A program made the position numbers and the translations under genes. The notes beneath the pieces are model-generated. The model made no database searches. It was not told where the DNA came from and saw nothing but the letters and a program-made list of their open reading frames with translations. A stretch of 64,000 nucleotides of DNA from Symsagittifera roscoffensis (taxonomy: Eukaryota; Xenacoelomorpha; Acoela; Convolutidae), in NCBI RefSeq assembly GCF_963678635.1, contig NC_087063.1, forward strand, positions 19,019,814-19,083,813, in the 5' to 3' direction. Shown here piece by piece: positions 1-13,238 of this stretch (position 1 is the first letter of the stretch; each line of letters starts with the position of its first letter).

Positions 1-119
1 TTCAATGTTATTTTAGCTGCTACAACCACTTAGGTACTAGTTTACTTGTTTGTACCCTCAAAAATGCTGTGGTCCCTAATAAAAACCGAGTTACAGTATT
101 TGGATATTTCTAACAGCAA

Positions 120-221
120 GTATTTTTATTTCTCTGAAATGCTTTCACAACTGGACAAGTTAGTCTAGTGCGTACAACTAACTTGTCCAGTTGTGAAAGC
201 ATTTTAGAGAAATAAAAATAC
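120..221. repeat. Near-perfect 45-bp inverted repeat (hairpin)
   Basis: Two 45-base arms (120-164 and 177-221) are reverse complements with a single mismatch and a 12-base loop. Nothing coding is visible around it. It could be a very small foldback element or a cruciform-forming palindrome. No flanking target duplication is obvious. Confidence 0.85.
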
Positions 222-519
222 GTACCTAGGCGTAGATACAAGTCCCGTGCTGGCTCTTTTTTGTAGAAAATAGGGGGGACCAATTATGTATGCTAGTTTT
301 GTCAGGGGATCAAACTCGTACACTAGAACCACTACTTAATCTTGCTTTCTTTTTCAAATTATTGATTTTCGGTTATTTCAAATTAATATTTTTTTCAATT
401 TTTATTTAATTATATATAATTCAATCTGTTTTCTTAATATGGAGTAGTCGAATTTTTCTTTGCTACCTGGACAGCAGTTTTTTTCCTTGTTTTTCTGATT
501 GAAATTGTATACTTGCGTG

Positions 520-907
520 CAGGGGCGGATCTAGGATTTTCTCGAGAAGGCGGCGGATTTTCAAAAAAAAAAATTCGAACGTTTAGTGGACCTTTTTTTA
601 GGTCGATCAAATTGATTTCCGAGCTCTCCCAAAGCATTAAAAAGAACTTGTTTTGGCCAAATTTTTCTGTGACGCAGACAAAATTTTGAAAAAACAGGTC
701 AAAAAAGGCGTTTAGGCACTTGTTAGAAATTTTTGATAAAAAAATCGCGTTTTTTCGGCGCGCGTTCCCCGCTCAAAATTAGTATATATAGACGTCAAAA
801 TTAGTCAGCCATGATTGGATACCTCAAAATAGTACAAAGGGGGACCCTTTGGGTCGGCAAGGGGTCGATTCTCTGAGGAAGGGGCATCCCCCCTAAATCC
901 GCTGGTG
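520..907 (+). mobile_element. Degenerate hAT-type MITE (copy A)
   Basis: It starts with CAGGGGCGGATCTAGG and ends with a decayed reverse complement (CTAAATCCGCTGGTG). The body matches the copies at 22092-22505, 31218-31543 and 53921-54340: internal A/T runs, a GCGCGCGTTCC patch and a block reading CCCTTTGGGTCGGC. There is no transposase coding. The superfamily is inferred from the 8-bp target duplication of the copy at 22092. The right terminus is mutated, so its target duplication is not clear. Confidence 0.7.
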
Positions 908-2028
908 GCGTTAATAGAATTATAATCAAATTGAGAGCTCAGCCTCTCATCGCGTGTCTCACGTAAATTTCGCGTCATCTAGTCTGAAAAGTGGAGAAGT
1001 TCATGCCAGGTGTTCGCGTTATAAGAGAAAAAATTTTATTTTAAATTGGAATCTGAATCACGACTAAGGCAACTTTTATTTCGAGTCCACACTTGGCGCT
1101 CTACGAGCTTTCTGAGGAGGATCCGGGAGGATAAAAGGACCCTACGCCACAGTTAAATCTTTTCAATTCGTGTAGTGTCGAAACCTAACTAACACAGCTC
1201 GTATCAGATTGAAGCAGGGTATTTAGCGTTTTGTTACATTATGATTTATGGAGGATTTGACCGTCCTTTTGGTGTAAACGTCTAACGAAGATAACTTGAA
1301 GTTCACTTATGAAGTGCATGAAAAGAATAACCTTTTATTGACTGTAGTATCTGGCGACAGAGGCCAGTTCTTAGTTTTCAATTTCAATCGAATCAAGAGA
1401 CTGGTAAAAATTAAAATTATCTGATTATCTGATTGGCTCTCAAAGCCGGCAAACATGAATAGCTGCATAGTATGTAAGTTTATTCAGTTCATACGGATAT
1501 TCATCCCTGTCCTTGCTTGTCCCATATCCTTAAAAGTTTCTAAAACCTTTTTTTATTCAAATTGACTTTTTCTATTGCAAGAAACTTGATATTGACTGTC
1601 CAAAAGTTATAAGTTATCAAAAGTTCAACAAAAAGTATTCGAGGCAAACTAAAAGGCAGTCGGAACATTCAGGGTTTCGCCGTAATATACTGGCAACCTT
1701 TTTTTTAACTCACTTGGATTAAATTCTTTTTTTTCTCAATTAGCATAATTTAAAACAGACCGGAAGTCGGTGATTGCTTTTTAAATTCAAAATTGATTTT
1801 TTGTTTTTAAAATCCCTCGGATTTCAAAAAATTTTCTTGATCCCATTTTCTCGAATTTTGCTTGTTCCTTTAAAAAAATTGGTCCGATCGTAAAAAGTTC
1901 TCAAAATTGAAAGACTTTTACGACTATGTTATCTGTTCTACTTTAAAAATAAAAAAAATCTTGTTCCCTTTAGTTCGCTAAGATTTATCCACTGTCTGTT
2001 GACTTTTTGTTGGTGTTCTTCTTTCTAG
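908..2028. other. Non-coding upstream region with repeat fragments
   Basis: No convincing coding exon was seen here. Positions 1652-1683 carry a fragment of the foldback-element terminus (GGAACATTCAGGGTTTCGCC). Positions about 1830-2018 match the stretch at 54355-54513, both ending in a CTGTCTGTTGAC-type sequence, so this is a dispersed repeat lying directly before the first recognisable MSH5 exon. Earlier MSH5 exons, which must exist, are presumably left of the window. Confidence 0.6.
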
Positions 2029-5000
2029 AAGGGTGGAACTTGTTGGTGTGTCGAGTGGTGGACCAGTTTGTGCCCAATTCTCTTCATTTCTCCCCACCAC
2101 CCTCTCATGCTCATCAGTTTGCTACCTTCTCGCGTCATTCAACCCAGAACAGCTATGGACAATCGAGGCACTTTTTTATTGCATGAAGTTTAATCAATCA
2201 TTGGAGCACGTATTAATAGCTGGGACACCTTTGGGCAGAATTGTTCCAAAAGGTTTAGTTTTGTGCGAAAATAAGATTTTAAAGAAAACTTCGTGCAAAC
2301 TTCTTCAAAAATTCTATTAGTTCAAAAGATACTATTCATAGCTATAACCCAAGAACTGCCAAGAAGATAGCTTTGTAATTAGTTTGATTAGTACTTATGG
2401 CTGCGGCTAATCCTATGTGGAAATCAATTATTTTTTTGTTTTTGGTCAGCAGTAGTGGTCGTGTGATGGTGCTGAGTGGTCCCAATGCATCTGGTAAGAG
2501 CGTGTTACTCAAACAGACTGGCCAGATCCTGTTCCTGGCTCACCTGGGCAGTTTTGTGCCAGCCAAGAGCGTATCTCTCTCCTGTCCTCTGGACTCCATC
2601 TTCGTCAGACTCACTGTGGACACATCTGTCCAGCAGAGACTGTCCTCTTTTGCCTCTCACATTGCACAGATATCTCTGGCCCTCAAGTGAGAATACAGAA
2701 CAGAGAGTAAAATCAAAAACACACAAAATAAAAGAAGAATAGCCGATCGCTGTCCAACAGAGTGTTCCGACCACAATTAGAGTTTTGAGCTTTTTCCAAA
2801 GTGGGATGATTGATGACGCGCAGATTGTAATAGATTTTTCCATTATATGATTTAATAACATTTCCAACGACTGCTTAAATTGATAACTTAAGACTCAGCC
2901 TCCTTTAAGAAATAGAAAAAGTAAAAAAAAAACGAAATGTTCTCAAAAAGCAGCGATAAGTTTGATTGCTAGTTTTCCTAGATTTTGTAATAAATAGTCT
3001 CTTTTTTTGCCGTCTGAATTACCAAATATTACCAATCGTAATTGCCCCAGGAACACAGAAAGTGAATAATTCACTAGCGCTGACAGGTATCAATTCAGAA
3101 GTAGTAACTTAGACCGCAAATGACCATCTCACTGACCTTGAAAATGGATGCTACGGCATGTGGCATTTCCTTCTTTGAAAGTCTTAGATTTTTTGGTAAA
3201 ATTAACCAATAAACCAGTTTCATTCATGAGTTTGGGCTTCGCGACATCCACTCTGGTGACACTGGTATAAGTCAAGCTTTTGATGATTGTCCTGGTGAAT
3301 CTAGTTTTGGTTGAGCCAGATCTCCCGATGACATTGGAACTGTTTCGACATCGACCAATTTGACTGCATGGCGGAGAAGACTACCGAAGAATCTCGTGTG
3401 CCTCTTAATACCGTTGGAAGCTCTGCTCGTCAAAGACTTAGTGTGCGGATCAGAATTGGCCTGACCTATCTGGTGATCTTCTTCGATCTGGGACGATCTT
3501 CCTGCGGTTAAGTTTGAAGGCTCTTGCATTGCCTCTGCATTCTTCATACCGCCTTTTGAAGTACTACCTTCAATTTGTGTCGCCACCAGTTTTGACGTAA
3601 TGGGAACATCTGGGAGGATTGGGATGAGTTGCTATTCTTGTAAATTATTACCTATGGCTGTCTTTGAGGATTCGAAGTTGGTCCAACCTTATGCTTGCTT
3701 CGGCTAGTTCTTGCGTTACTGGAGAATGAGAATTCAGATTGAATCGCCTTGCATCTGGTAACTTTTTCAACCCCTTTTCTGGTGATTTCTCTGAAGATAG
3801 GGTAAGATTTATAATAGAAATTTTAGATGGGCTTGCAGTTTATATGTCTCCGAATCGGCTCATGACAATTTTCCTTTTCTAAGATCCTGGTTGCATCCAA
3901 AACATTTCAGCCTGTATCTTTCTTGCTTTAGCTGGTGATCTGGCCTTTAGTTCCTCCGAAGATGAAGGCGGGCGCAAACTGATGACAGATCATCGCTGTC
4001 AGTCTGTTATGGGAACGCTTTTAATCAGCTTCTAGAATCTCACTGCTCGCGCATCTTCTACGGGGTCAGCAAGTCTATGGCCTAACCAAATATTTTGATC
4101 TAAATTAATGAGTTTTTCTCTAGTTAAAGAAAATTATCTATAACGCTTCCGTATAAAATAAAGCTCTAACGGATGTTTTTTGAGAAGTGCGTGTTTCCTA
4201 CAAAATTATTCAAACTGATGATTGAATAATTGGGTTGAGTTGCGTCGTGCTCAATTTGCTATTTGATCGTCTGCACACTATTCAACTAAAAGTAACCCAC
4301 AATTTTCCCCTACTGGACAGAAAATCTGACTTAATCCCTTTTCGTAGCTTGATTATTTTTGAATCCGGAAAAATGGTCGGTCCAAATAGATTTTGGATGC
4401 ACTATGGATTAAAAAATAGTGAATTAACAGTTTAAAGATTTTAACCGCCCCTGTTGATCGCAGTGCATACTGTGCAGTGCCGCGTCAACCATATAGTCAT
4501 GCCTCGGATGGGTGCATCATAGTCTGCTCAAGACCGCCTTTCTTAAGCACACCGGGATAACCACTCTGTGTTCGATGATGACGCAATAGTGTCGTCCCAG
4601 AATCCTAACAAATAGTTTACTAGACGTAAGAAGCCTTCCCTGTCTTTTGCAAGAATGCGCTCCCGGAAAGGGCCAGTTGACTGTCTGTTGAGGTTTACTC
4701 TCATAACAGGTCTGCTTCTAGAAAGTCTGATAAGCCAGATTTAAATAGAAGATTTTTGTCCTTCGATTCTAATGGTACTTTCCCTGTTGTAATTTTGTTA
4801 GTTTAAATAAAATTTTAATTGTGTTTTGGTTTATTTAATTTATTGATCATGTAAACAGTCTTGCCAGTTGTTTGTGTGTCTCAGGTTTAGAATACCTTAT
4901 TTTGAAATTCGACTTCTTTTTTGACATTTCAAATAACTCCTTTTTCAAAATTGTCGCCAACTCATTCTGGGGTAGCCTCTTTTGACACCCATCCCCTGAC

Positions 5001-8000
5001 GTTTGAACTCGTCGCTAAGTTGATATCTTTTCCTGAAATTGAAAATAGATCGAATGTGTTTTCTGATGACTGTTTCTGAAAATTAAAATTGAAATTGAGT
5101 TATGATAATTTGATAAGTTTTAATTGATAATTTTGAATTAGAATACGAATTAAATGAATGATTTGATACAAATCAAAGAGGTTTCAGGCGAAAAAACGTA
5201 GATTATAAAGTCGGAAATAAAGGTTTTCCCTAACTTTGATCTGATGTAGCCGTACTGCTCAATGAGAAAATAAATTTTGATAATAAGCTGGCATAAATTT
5301 TTGTACTCTTTTTTAATTAGTTGAGGCATTTGATATCATTTATGCCGCTTCTTGCGAATTCTTGCGTAATCGGCGGAATGTTTCTGATTGGTGGAAATGA
5401 AAACCTTCATAAACATCACCTTTTTCCTAACAAATAGTTTACTAGACGTAAGAAACCTTCCCTGTCTTTCGCAAGAATGCGCTCCCGGAAAGGGCCAGTT
5501 GACTGTCTGTTGAGGTTTACTCTCATAACAGGTCTGCTTCTAGAAAGTCTGATAAGCCAGTTTTAAATAGAAGATTTTTGTCCTTCGATTCTAATGGTAC
5601 TTTCCCTGTTGTAATTTTGTTAGTTAAATAAGATTTTAATTGTGTTTTGGTTTATTTAATTTATTGATCATGTAAATAGTCTCGCCAGTTGTTTTTGTGT
5701 CTCAGGTTTAGAATACCTTATTTTGAAATTTGACTTATTTTTGACATTCCAAATAAATTCTTTTTCAAAATTGTCGCCAACTCATTCTGGGGTAGCATCT
5801 TTTGACACCCCTCCCCTGACGTTTGAACTCGTCGCTAAGTTGATATCTTTTCCTGAAATTAAAAATAGATCGAATGTGTTTTCTGATGACTGTTTCTGAA
5901 AATTAAAATTGAAATTGAGCTATGATAATTTGATGAGTTTTAATTGATATTTTCGAATTAGAATACGAATTAAATGAATGATTTGATACAAATCGAAGAG
6001 GTTTCAGGTGAAAAAATGTAGATTATAAAGTCGGCAATAAAGGTTTTCCCTACCTTAAAAAGCTCGTCATTTTTTGATGTTAAGGGAGCAAGATTGGTAT
6101 GTTCGATTTCCTCGAAATTCAGAAGTGATTGCTCTAGGATTACTTAGAATATGAATTTGATTGCCCAGTAAATAATTACGGAAAAATTACAAGACCATAA
6201 TACATCGAGTCATTCGAGCCTGTCAGTACAATTTTTTTTCTCTGCTAGGTTCAATCGAGATGTGAACAAGAACGGTGCCGAAATGCCAGATTCCATTTCC
6301 TGTTCTAGCGTGGCTCTCAAACCTGTGGCTAGCCTCACATTCAATTCGCGAGTTTTTCAATAGATGATAGTGATGTGTTTTTTTTTGTATCTGCGATCGT
6401 TTCTTATAAGAACTTGTAGTAAGATGCTTTTTCTTGAGGATCCCCTTACAGGAGCTTGACATCATTGCTCAACATAAGTGAGAGTCTAAGCGCTTCAGTG
6501 GTTATTGTTAGATTAGGAAAAAAGCGAGAAAGGTGATTCAGTACTCTGATTAACTATCTTGATTGCTTAAATGTTTTCGGTGTTGAAAGGTTCAAAACTG
6601 CCTCCAGTTTTGAATGTTCTGACCTGAAGCTTATTGAGTTGTTCTCCTAGCCTAACTAAATTGAAAGTTTCTTGGATACATTTGCTTAGTTTAATTTTCA
6701 AAAAAAAACTTCTGTGTCCGCCTTTTTCATTACTTCCTCTTCTATTTTGTTGTAATCGCGTACGTTTCTTTGAGATTCAATTAAAATACGTCTGGACAAA
6801 AAAAAACACCTAGTATACCACCGATTGTTTTTTGCATTGCCTTCTGGAATTCTTTTCTGGCATCGAAGTCTGAAAATCCATAAAATCTTAACCACCGCAT
6901 ACGAAACTGACGCTACAGTGCTTTGTTATCCAATCATCTAGACATAACTGAGTGAAAGTGTACTTGAAATTTAGAGAAGTGAATTAAATTTCGTCTTTTG
7001 TTTCTGAAGTGATAATTCGAGCTGCGAAACTTAAAAGCTCTTGTTACTTGTGTTTTGAAATTGATTCTTAAAACTTGGTCGTTTTTTGCTTTGGTCGTTC
7101 ATTGTTAACTTCAGGGATTCATCCTTCTTTGCTTTTAAAACTACAGGAGCTAGAAAATGTTCACTGGTTTATTTAGCTTACTTTACTACATGACCCCTCT
7201 CATTAACAATTGAATTGCTGCTCCTAATTTTTGTTGAGTATGGATCGGGTTTCGCGAACGAGAATTAACGGAAGCTTGCATAGGGTACAAACTTTATAAT
7301 TCTTTGTTCTGCCTAATCTATTAAATTTTATCGTTATACTTCTTGAAGAATTTTTAATTGCATTCTTTTGATTTTGCTGATTTTCCCCCTCTTCGTCCGG
7401 TTCGTTGGCTGTCTTTACTGTTTTGAGTGGTTTTAGTTGTTTATTTACAACAACTAGGTCCGGTTTCCGGTCTCAGCCCAGATGGCATCGTTTCCTTTTT
7501 TCTGAAGCTAAAAACTTTGCGTTTCTCTTAACCTAGCCTTTTCAATTGATGTATAATATTAAAGTACCGAATAACGTTATTAGTCTGTGGTTGTAGTCTA
7601 TGTACGATATGGTTATGTGTTTAGATTGAATCGATAACTATTTTGAGCACGGTTGTTAAGCATTTTGAAGTCCGCTGTCTTCTTATTGACGATTGATGCT
7701 GGACTTCCGGTGCCAATTGTTGCACTGAATAGAGCTTTTTTCACTCTGATTCTGGCGTTCAAGTATTTTTTGCCCGTTGCTTTTTAAACAATTTCCAGGC
7801 TTTTAACCTGACCGTTATTGAGTTCTACCTTTTTTATTATGAGAATTGAATGTTCCGGCTTGCTGTCAGAACTGATAAAATTTGCTGTTTTTTTTCCACT
7901 TCGTCTGATATGACGTTGCTTACGTGCGAATTTGGATAATTGCAGCATTGTGCGAAAAATTTTTTCATTCATTAGATAATATTCAGTTAACATTTTGGGC

Positions 8001-11000
8001 TGTGCAAGTGTCCTTATGTTCAAGTGTTAATTCTTTGCTGCAGAAACAAAGAGAACTTGAGGAACTCAGATTTCTGGCCTCGAGATCAATTGTTGTTCCG
8101 GCGGTTATGACTTTTCGCGGTTTCTAGTGCTCAATTCATTTAGTTCTGGTTATTACTTTTCGATTGAACGATAGACGCCTCTTGCCTTGATAAACGAAGA
8201 TAAAAAATTTCGATTCCTTCTTTGTAACTTTGGTGTGCGTTGTACAACTGCAACTTCTCTACGATGTAGTTTTTCTCTCTTCCAAAGAATAATTCACACA
8301 AATTATGAAAGTCTTTGAAAATTAAGATTGGCGTGCAGATTATGTTGAACTAATTTTTCATTTCCTTCGTTGTCAGGAGCGAAGAACATTTTTGATTTTA
8401 CACGATTTTCAGCTTCATAATAGAATGTGTTACTGCCGATTTTTCGTTCTTTTCTTCTCCGTTCGTTGTTTCCTTCTGTGATCTTATGGATAGCTGCTGT
8501 GTCTCGTCCTATTCTGATATTTGCTTAATGTACCGTGTCTGCTGTCGTATAGATTCTGGCCTCGGTTGTCGGTTGTCGAAAACAAGATCTGGATCTCTTA
8601 ATAAAACATTTTAGGTCGCGTCGTTCCTCAAGTGAAATTGTCAAGAAAAGTTTCCTATCCACGTTTCCCACGGAAGAGGTTCTGCTGATACTTTTCCCCA
8701 GAAAACTGCTTTGCCTAGAAGATCTGTCTATCATCAGACTGTACGACTGCTCGCTGCGCCATGGGATATCCCTAGAAACATAACTAAAAACTCTGTTAGA
8801 AAATTAACTGAAAGACACTAGTAAACTGTAAATAGATATGAAAATAACAAAGAGCATGTAGTTGTTAAGCCGCAGATTCGAAACAGTGGCTCAAAGGGCT
8901 AATAATTGAAAAACTTGTATGTTTGGTTCTCTCACTCCGGGTCTAAAAGGCAACAAGAGAGAGAGAGAGAGTGATATACCCCCTCCCTCAGCTCTGTTTA
9001 CCAAATTTTTCCGAACTGCTCCAAATTAGAATGTGTATAAAGATTATTAATATTTTCTTTGCAGCAATTGCACAGATCGGAGTGTGATTCTAATTGACGA
9101 ATTCGCCAGAGGCACTTCAAGTGTGGATGCCTCGTGTCTGCTGAAGAGCCTCGTGCTACACTACTCATCCTCGCCACTACAGCATCAACAGCACGCCACT
9201 ATATTTGGCAACAACATGCAGCCTAACACCACAGCAGATCAGCTGTCTCAATCAGGGTAAGAGTAACATCATTTGACTCTTCTAGTAGCCCAAGGCTAAT
9301 AAGTTCTCACATGCAAATCTTCAAAGAATGATGCATGTGGCGACAGCATTAGAATTTTCTAAAATTTCAAATGTGACAAAAAAATCTCTAAAATTGTCAA
9401 CCAACATGTGAACGAACTTAGTGTATTTGATCATACTCTCATCAAACTGGACTGAAACTGCGCTGTCTTGAAATGTTTGTCCGATAATCGATTTTTTTTC
9501 CGAACAAGTTTTTCTCAGCACTTCTGCGCGCAGACTCATTTGTACAAGAACCACCAATCTCTTTGAAAAAGAGCGCAAGAGCTGGGTTTCGTACCTTACA
9601 AGAAGGTATACAAGAGTGCTTCTAATAACTTCATTTCCGAACTATTGCTCGTGGTCGGCGGCTGTGTTCCTATGTGTATCACTGTGTCTTTATAGGCAAT
9701 CACTGCGTTTTTATTTTTAACTGGCTGGTCTAATTATATGAAAAACTGTAAACAAAAACCTCTTCGAACACTGAGTAGAAAAATTATAAACAGCCTCTGA
9801 TTTTTCAGCTTTAAGTAAATTCTTGCATAAAAAACTATTTTTGCCGTAAAACTTTCCTCGCAAAATTAGGAACCACAAAAAATTCAGATCGGGTCGAATA
9901 TTATATCATCAAAAACAACTCTCAGTCAAGATGCAATCGATGTTCCGAACTTTTTTTAAAAACAAATTAAATTTGAATTTGAGAACTTTTGGATATAGTT
10001 GTTTCTCACCTTTTGAAACACTCAAATCCTACTCTAAAGAGTTCGAAAATTGCAAGGAAACGGTAGAGCTAGCCACGCGACCACGCAATTCCACAGCTAC
10101 TTCAGAGCAAGCCGTACAACTCCAGAGCTAGCCGACCAACATTAGCGAGAATCCCAGATTCATTTCCAACCAAAATGACTCCTGTCTTTTGAAGTTTCAT
10201 CAGATCACCCTGACTCAGACTCCTCATACCGGAGCATCAAGTTCCCAACACTTTCAGAAACAGTGAAGAGATCGAACTGATACATCTCGAAAAACCATCA
10301 TTCTATTCATCAAAAACCATACTACTCAGTTTAATTTTTGAATAGTCGTAACAAGCACTTGACTATTACGAAAACTTTACATTTATTTTTTTTATTTTTT
10401 ACATTTTAGTCAACGATATAGCAATTATGTTATAATAGAAGTTTTCGAAGCCTTTTCCGTGGATAATTTTTTTGAAATTACTCAATTTAGGCGGCCAAGT
10501 CCGATCATGATAGTGGCAACTCACTCACTCCATGCAGTCAGAGATCTCCAGAGGGCATTTGGGAAGACACACTCAGTCGGCCAAGTGAGCTTCTGCCGCA
10601 TGAAATTCGCCAGAATAGACCAAAGGGAAGAAGATACTCAACAGTCGCAGTCGAGTGAGGCAGATAAAGACGATGACGTCAGAAGACAAAGTCCAAAAAT
10701 GGTGTTCCTCTACAAACTCGAAGTAAGTATCTGGATTTCAAATTTCCCATACTTTTGGGCGATAATTCTTATTTATGGGGATAAAAGTGAAAATAATTAA
10801 AAGCTTGCGTTAATTTTTGAGGTTAACAGTGTGGAAAAAGATGCCTGTTCACGTAATATTTCATCGAGGCTCAAGTAAAAATAGTGATCTATTCATTCTG
10901 CGAATATATTCCAAAATATGTTTATCTTCTATGAAGAAGGTCAATTTATTAATACTGTTTTAAAACTTTGTTCTATTTCACTCATTTCAATAAGCATGGT

Positions 11001-11256
11001 CTTGTAGACATAATGTACTGACTTTTGTGAAATGTTTTGATTATCTTGCATTCGGTTACAAAGTATACTTTCTCGATTTTGTTTTTAGGAAGGGGTGGCA
11101 GACTACAGCTACGCGGAACAAGTGGCACTCTCCAATGGGGCACCCGCTGAATTCATGCAGCTGCTGACTCACTTCCAACTGAAACTGAGGACACCACTAC
11201 CTGTACAGGCATATGATGACACTGCGTCTACCCGTAAAAACTCGGATTGGGACTAA
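2029..11256 (+). CDS. MSH5: MSH5, meiotic MutS homologue, C-terminal exons (5'-partial)
   Basis: Exons read as 2029-2116 (tentative), 2453-2686, 9065-9256, 10491-10722 and 11089-11256 (TAA stop). Splice phases agree at every junction. The second exon has the Walker A loop GPNASGKS followed by a stretch containing GSFVPA, typical of MSH5. The third has a Walker B box, VILIDEFARGT. The fourth has the late ATPase-domain segment with VATH, and the last is the short C-terminal tail beginning EGVADYS. MSH5 pairs with MSH4 to form MutS-gamma, which stabilises meiotic crossover intermediates; it lacks the mismatch-reading domain of MSH2/6. Only the ATPase half is present here. The tentative first exon rests on a QFVPNS-like match and a compatible phase. 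The insert after Walker B (rich in H, Q and S) is longer than in typical MSH5 proteins. Confidence 0.88.
4603..5235. repeat. Direct repeat, copy 1 (about 630 bp)
   Basis: It begins TCCTAACAAATAGTTTAC and ends near GGTTTTCCCTAAC. It is almost the same as 5425-6055, with scattered substitutions and one-base indels. The copies are 822 bp apart, separated by about 190 bp of unique sequence. No coding potential or terminal inverted repeats were seen, so this may be a local segmental duplication inside the MSH5 intron. Confidence 0.85.
5425..6055. repeat. Direct repeat, copy 2 (about 630 bp)
   Basis: Second copy of the segment at 4603-5235, in the same orientation. Differences are mostly single substitutions, with a slightly different tail (CCCTACC rather than CCCTAAC). 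The start of homology is sharp at TCCTAACAAATAG in both copies. Confidence 0.85.
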
Positions 11257-11754
11257 ATTTACCCGTTACTTTATACTTTTTGATTCAATTCATTTTCCCC
11301 TTCAGTTAATGTATTTTGCTTGGTTTAATTGAGTCTTGTTAAATTGTTTTCAACTGTAAGTAATAGATTTTTTTTCCGTATCTTGACCTCGATCTTTATT
11401 AAGAGTCGATGAATCAGTCGTACTTTAGACTATTTTATAGGTCGCAATGATTTTTTTCAGGAAAAGTCCTTATATTTGTTCAGGCTCAAAATTAAATTTT
11501 GGCGGTTTGATTTTTGATTTCTTATAAAGTTCAGTTGATTTTCTTTGTTACAAGGCAGGCAAACTTCACTATCGAACATCGAAAGTGTAGAGGTCACAAA
11601 AAACGTGATCGGCTTTTAGTTTTGAAAGAGAAATTTAACTTTAAGATTTCCCAGCGAAACAGCAATTTTACCTATAGGTCCAGTTTTCTCAAATTGAATT
11701 AAGTTTATCAAAAAAAGTCAATCATAAATTGTTCTAGAAATTCAAAGGGCCATA

Positions 11755-12626
11755 TGTGCCATACCCCGGATTGGCACAGTCGAACCTTCCAACGCACGCA
11801 CAAGACAGCCTTAAGTGCGTATTATGATGAAAAAGAGGCTCAGAATAATCTAGAATTTTAAGTTTTCAAAATTTCGGTTTGGACTAGAACATTTTTGAGA
11901 AATACGAAAAACGGCCATTTTGACCGAAAACAGACAAAAAACACAACAACCGAACTGCATGACGAAAATAGGTCGGAGGAGATTGTGAAAAATAGAAGAA
12001 AAACGAAGCCTCCTATCGTGACATCAGGACACAATAAGGTGCTAGTAGGAAGAAGATCGTGGAAGCAGAAGGTCCAGTGGGACATTCGGGACGAATCCGA
12101 ATCCTCCCGTTCCATGAAATTTGAAAGATAACGACGTTAACTCCGGGAGAGTGCGGAAATAGAGGCCCAGTGCACAGAGACTGTTAGAGACGGTAACAAA
12201 ACATTTTAGTGGCTGTAATGACCTGAAAATATTTAGTTTACCTCGATATTTTTGGTATTTCAGAAAAAGAGCAGTTAGAGTCGAGGAAAGAGTCAATCCA
12301 TCTCTAATCTATTTAGTATATAGCTGTAACTAGAAACATACATAATTGTGGTTTTCTAGCCATGTTTTTAATAGTGATCACGTAGTCTGGGGATCCGAGA
12401 CCCAGCTATGTTGTTATTTCGCATGTAAACAAAAGCTGATCAAAAGTCGTTTGGCTCATGGTCTGAAAATGGTAACAAAATACTTAGCCCATAACAGACC
12501 AGAAAAGCAGCTGGCTAATTCACGACGATTAAAAACGAGTAGAATTAAGGTAGCTGACGTCAGCCAGTCGTCAATGGGTACTTTTTCTACGCTCCGTCCA
12601 CGTGTAGTGTCTGGGCGAATGTAGCA
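11755..12626 (+). mobile_element. Solo LTR of the giant Gypsy-type element family
   Basis: It begins TGTGCCATAC and ends GGGCGAATGTAGCA, matching the ends of the LTR at 52993-53918 (TGTGACATTC and GGGCGAATGTTACA). Internal blocks also match: a GTCTGGGGAT segment followed by GAGACCCAGC near 12385, and AGCCAGTCGTC near 12562. No internal coding part is attached on either side. A GCCAT on both flanks may be the target duplication but is off by one base on the left, so I do not rely on it. It is clearly older than the copy at 53 kb. Confidence 0.6.
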
Positions 12627-13238
12627 GCCATCTTTTTTTCTTCACAATTCAGAAGTTGAAGGCTCCCACCATGTCTTCCCTCCATCGTGACCATATCTTC
12701 GCCCCATCCGACATCACCCTACTACACACATCACTCAGCCCCCAAAAACGATTTGTTTTGCTTAAAAATGATAGCGGGAGCCTGAAAATCTCCCATACCA
12801 TTTCACCAACCCCCGTAATTAACCCTCACTCCGATATGAAAGATTGAAATTAATTTGAAATTACCTCTTATAATTGACAAAGAGTGGTTTTATTGCTTCA
12901 AAAAACAGTTATAAACCATTTTGAATCAATTGTAATCGAGCGTTTTTGAATTTTAGAGATACGGACATTATACATGCGTTCAATATGAATCAATTAGATT
13001 CATTTAAGCCTCAGTGAGGTTTGAAATTTTTTTAATTCAGAAAATAGAAGGAAGCAGTAAGCTGAACATTGGTCATTCGAAAAGTTTTTTCATTGAGGAG
13101 AAAGTGTAATATGTCAAAGTTTTCTTCTCATGTTTCAGTATTGGTTGCCTGCAAAGGCACACATTTTTTCTTTCAATTGGTCAGAAATCTATTAAGCATT
13201 GATAGTGCTTATCTTACCCGAGATCCCTTAGTAATAAT

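Larger units (their letters stand above)
2687..9064. other. Large MSH5 intron (6.4 kb), repeats only
   Basis: The donor is GTGAGA at 2687 and the acceptor is TTTGCAG ending at 9064. It contains the duplicated 630-bp segment (4603-5235 and 5425-6055). Around 3200-4080 it is richer in GC, with a 104-codon open frame on the minus strand (3272-3586) that matches no family I know. A short GA run lies near 8956. The next two introns (9257-10490 and 10723-11088) show nothing notable. Confidence 0.6.

Noticed and set aside
3272-3586. 104-codon minus-strand open frame in the MSH5 intron
   Set aside because: No domain, no splice or start context, inside an intron of a well-supported gene. The GC-richer patch could be a decayed gene, but nothing supports a specific call.
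4440-4602. A structured small RNA gene before the duplicated segment
   Set aside because: The GC-richer stretch looked RNA-like, but no known family motif or complete fold could be recognised.
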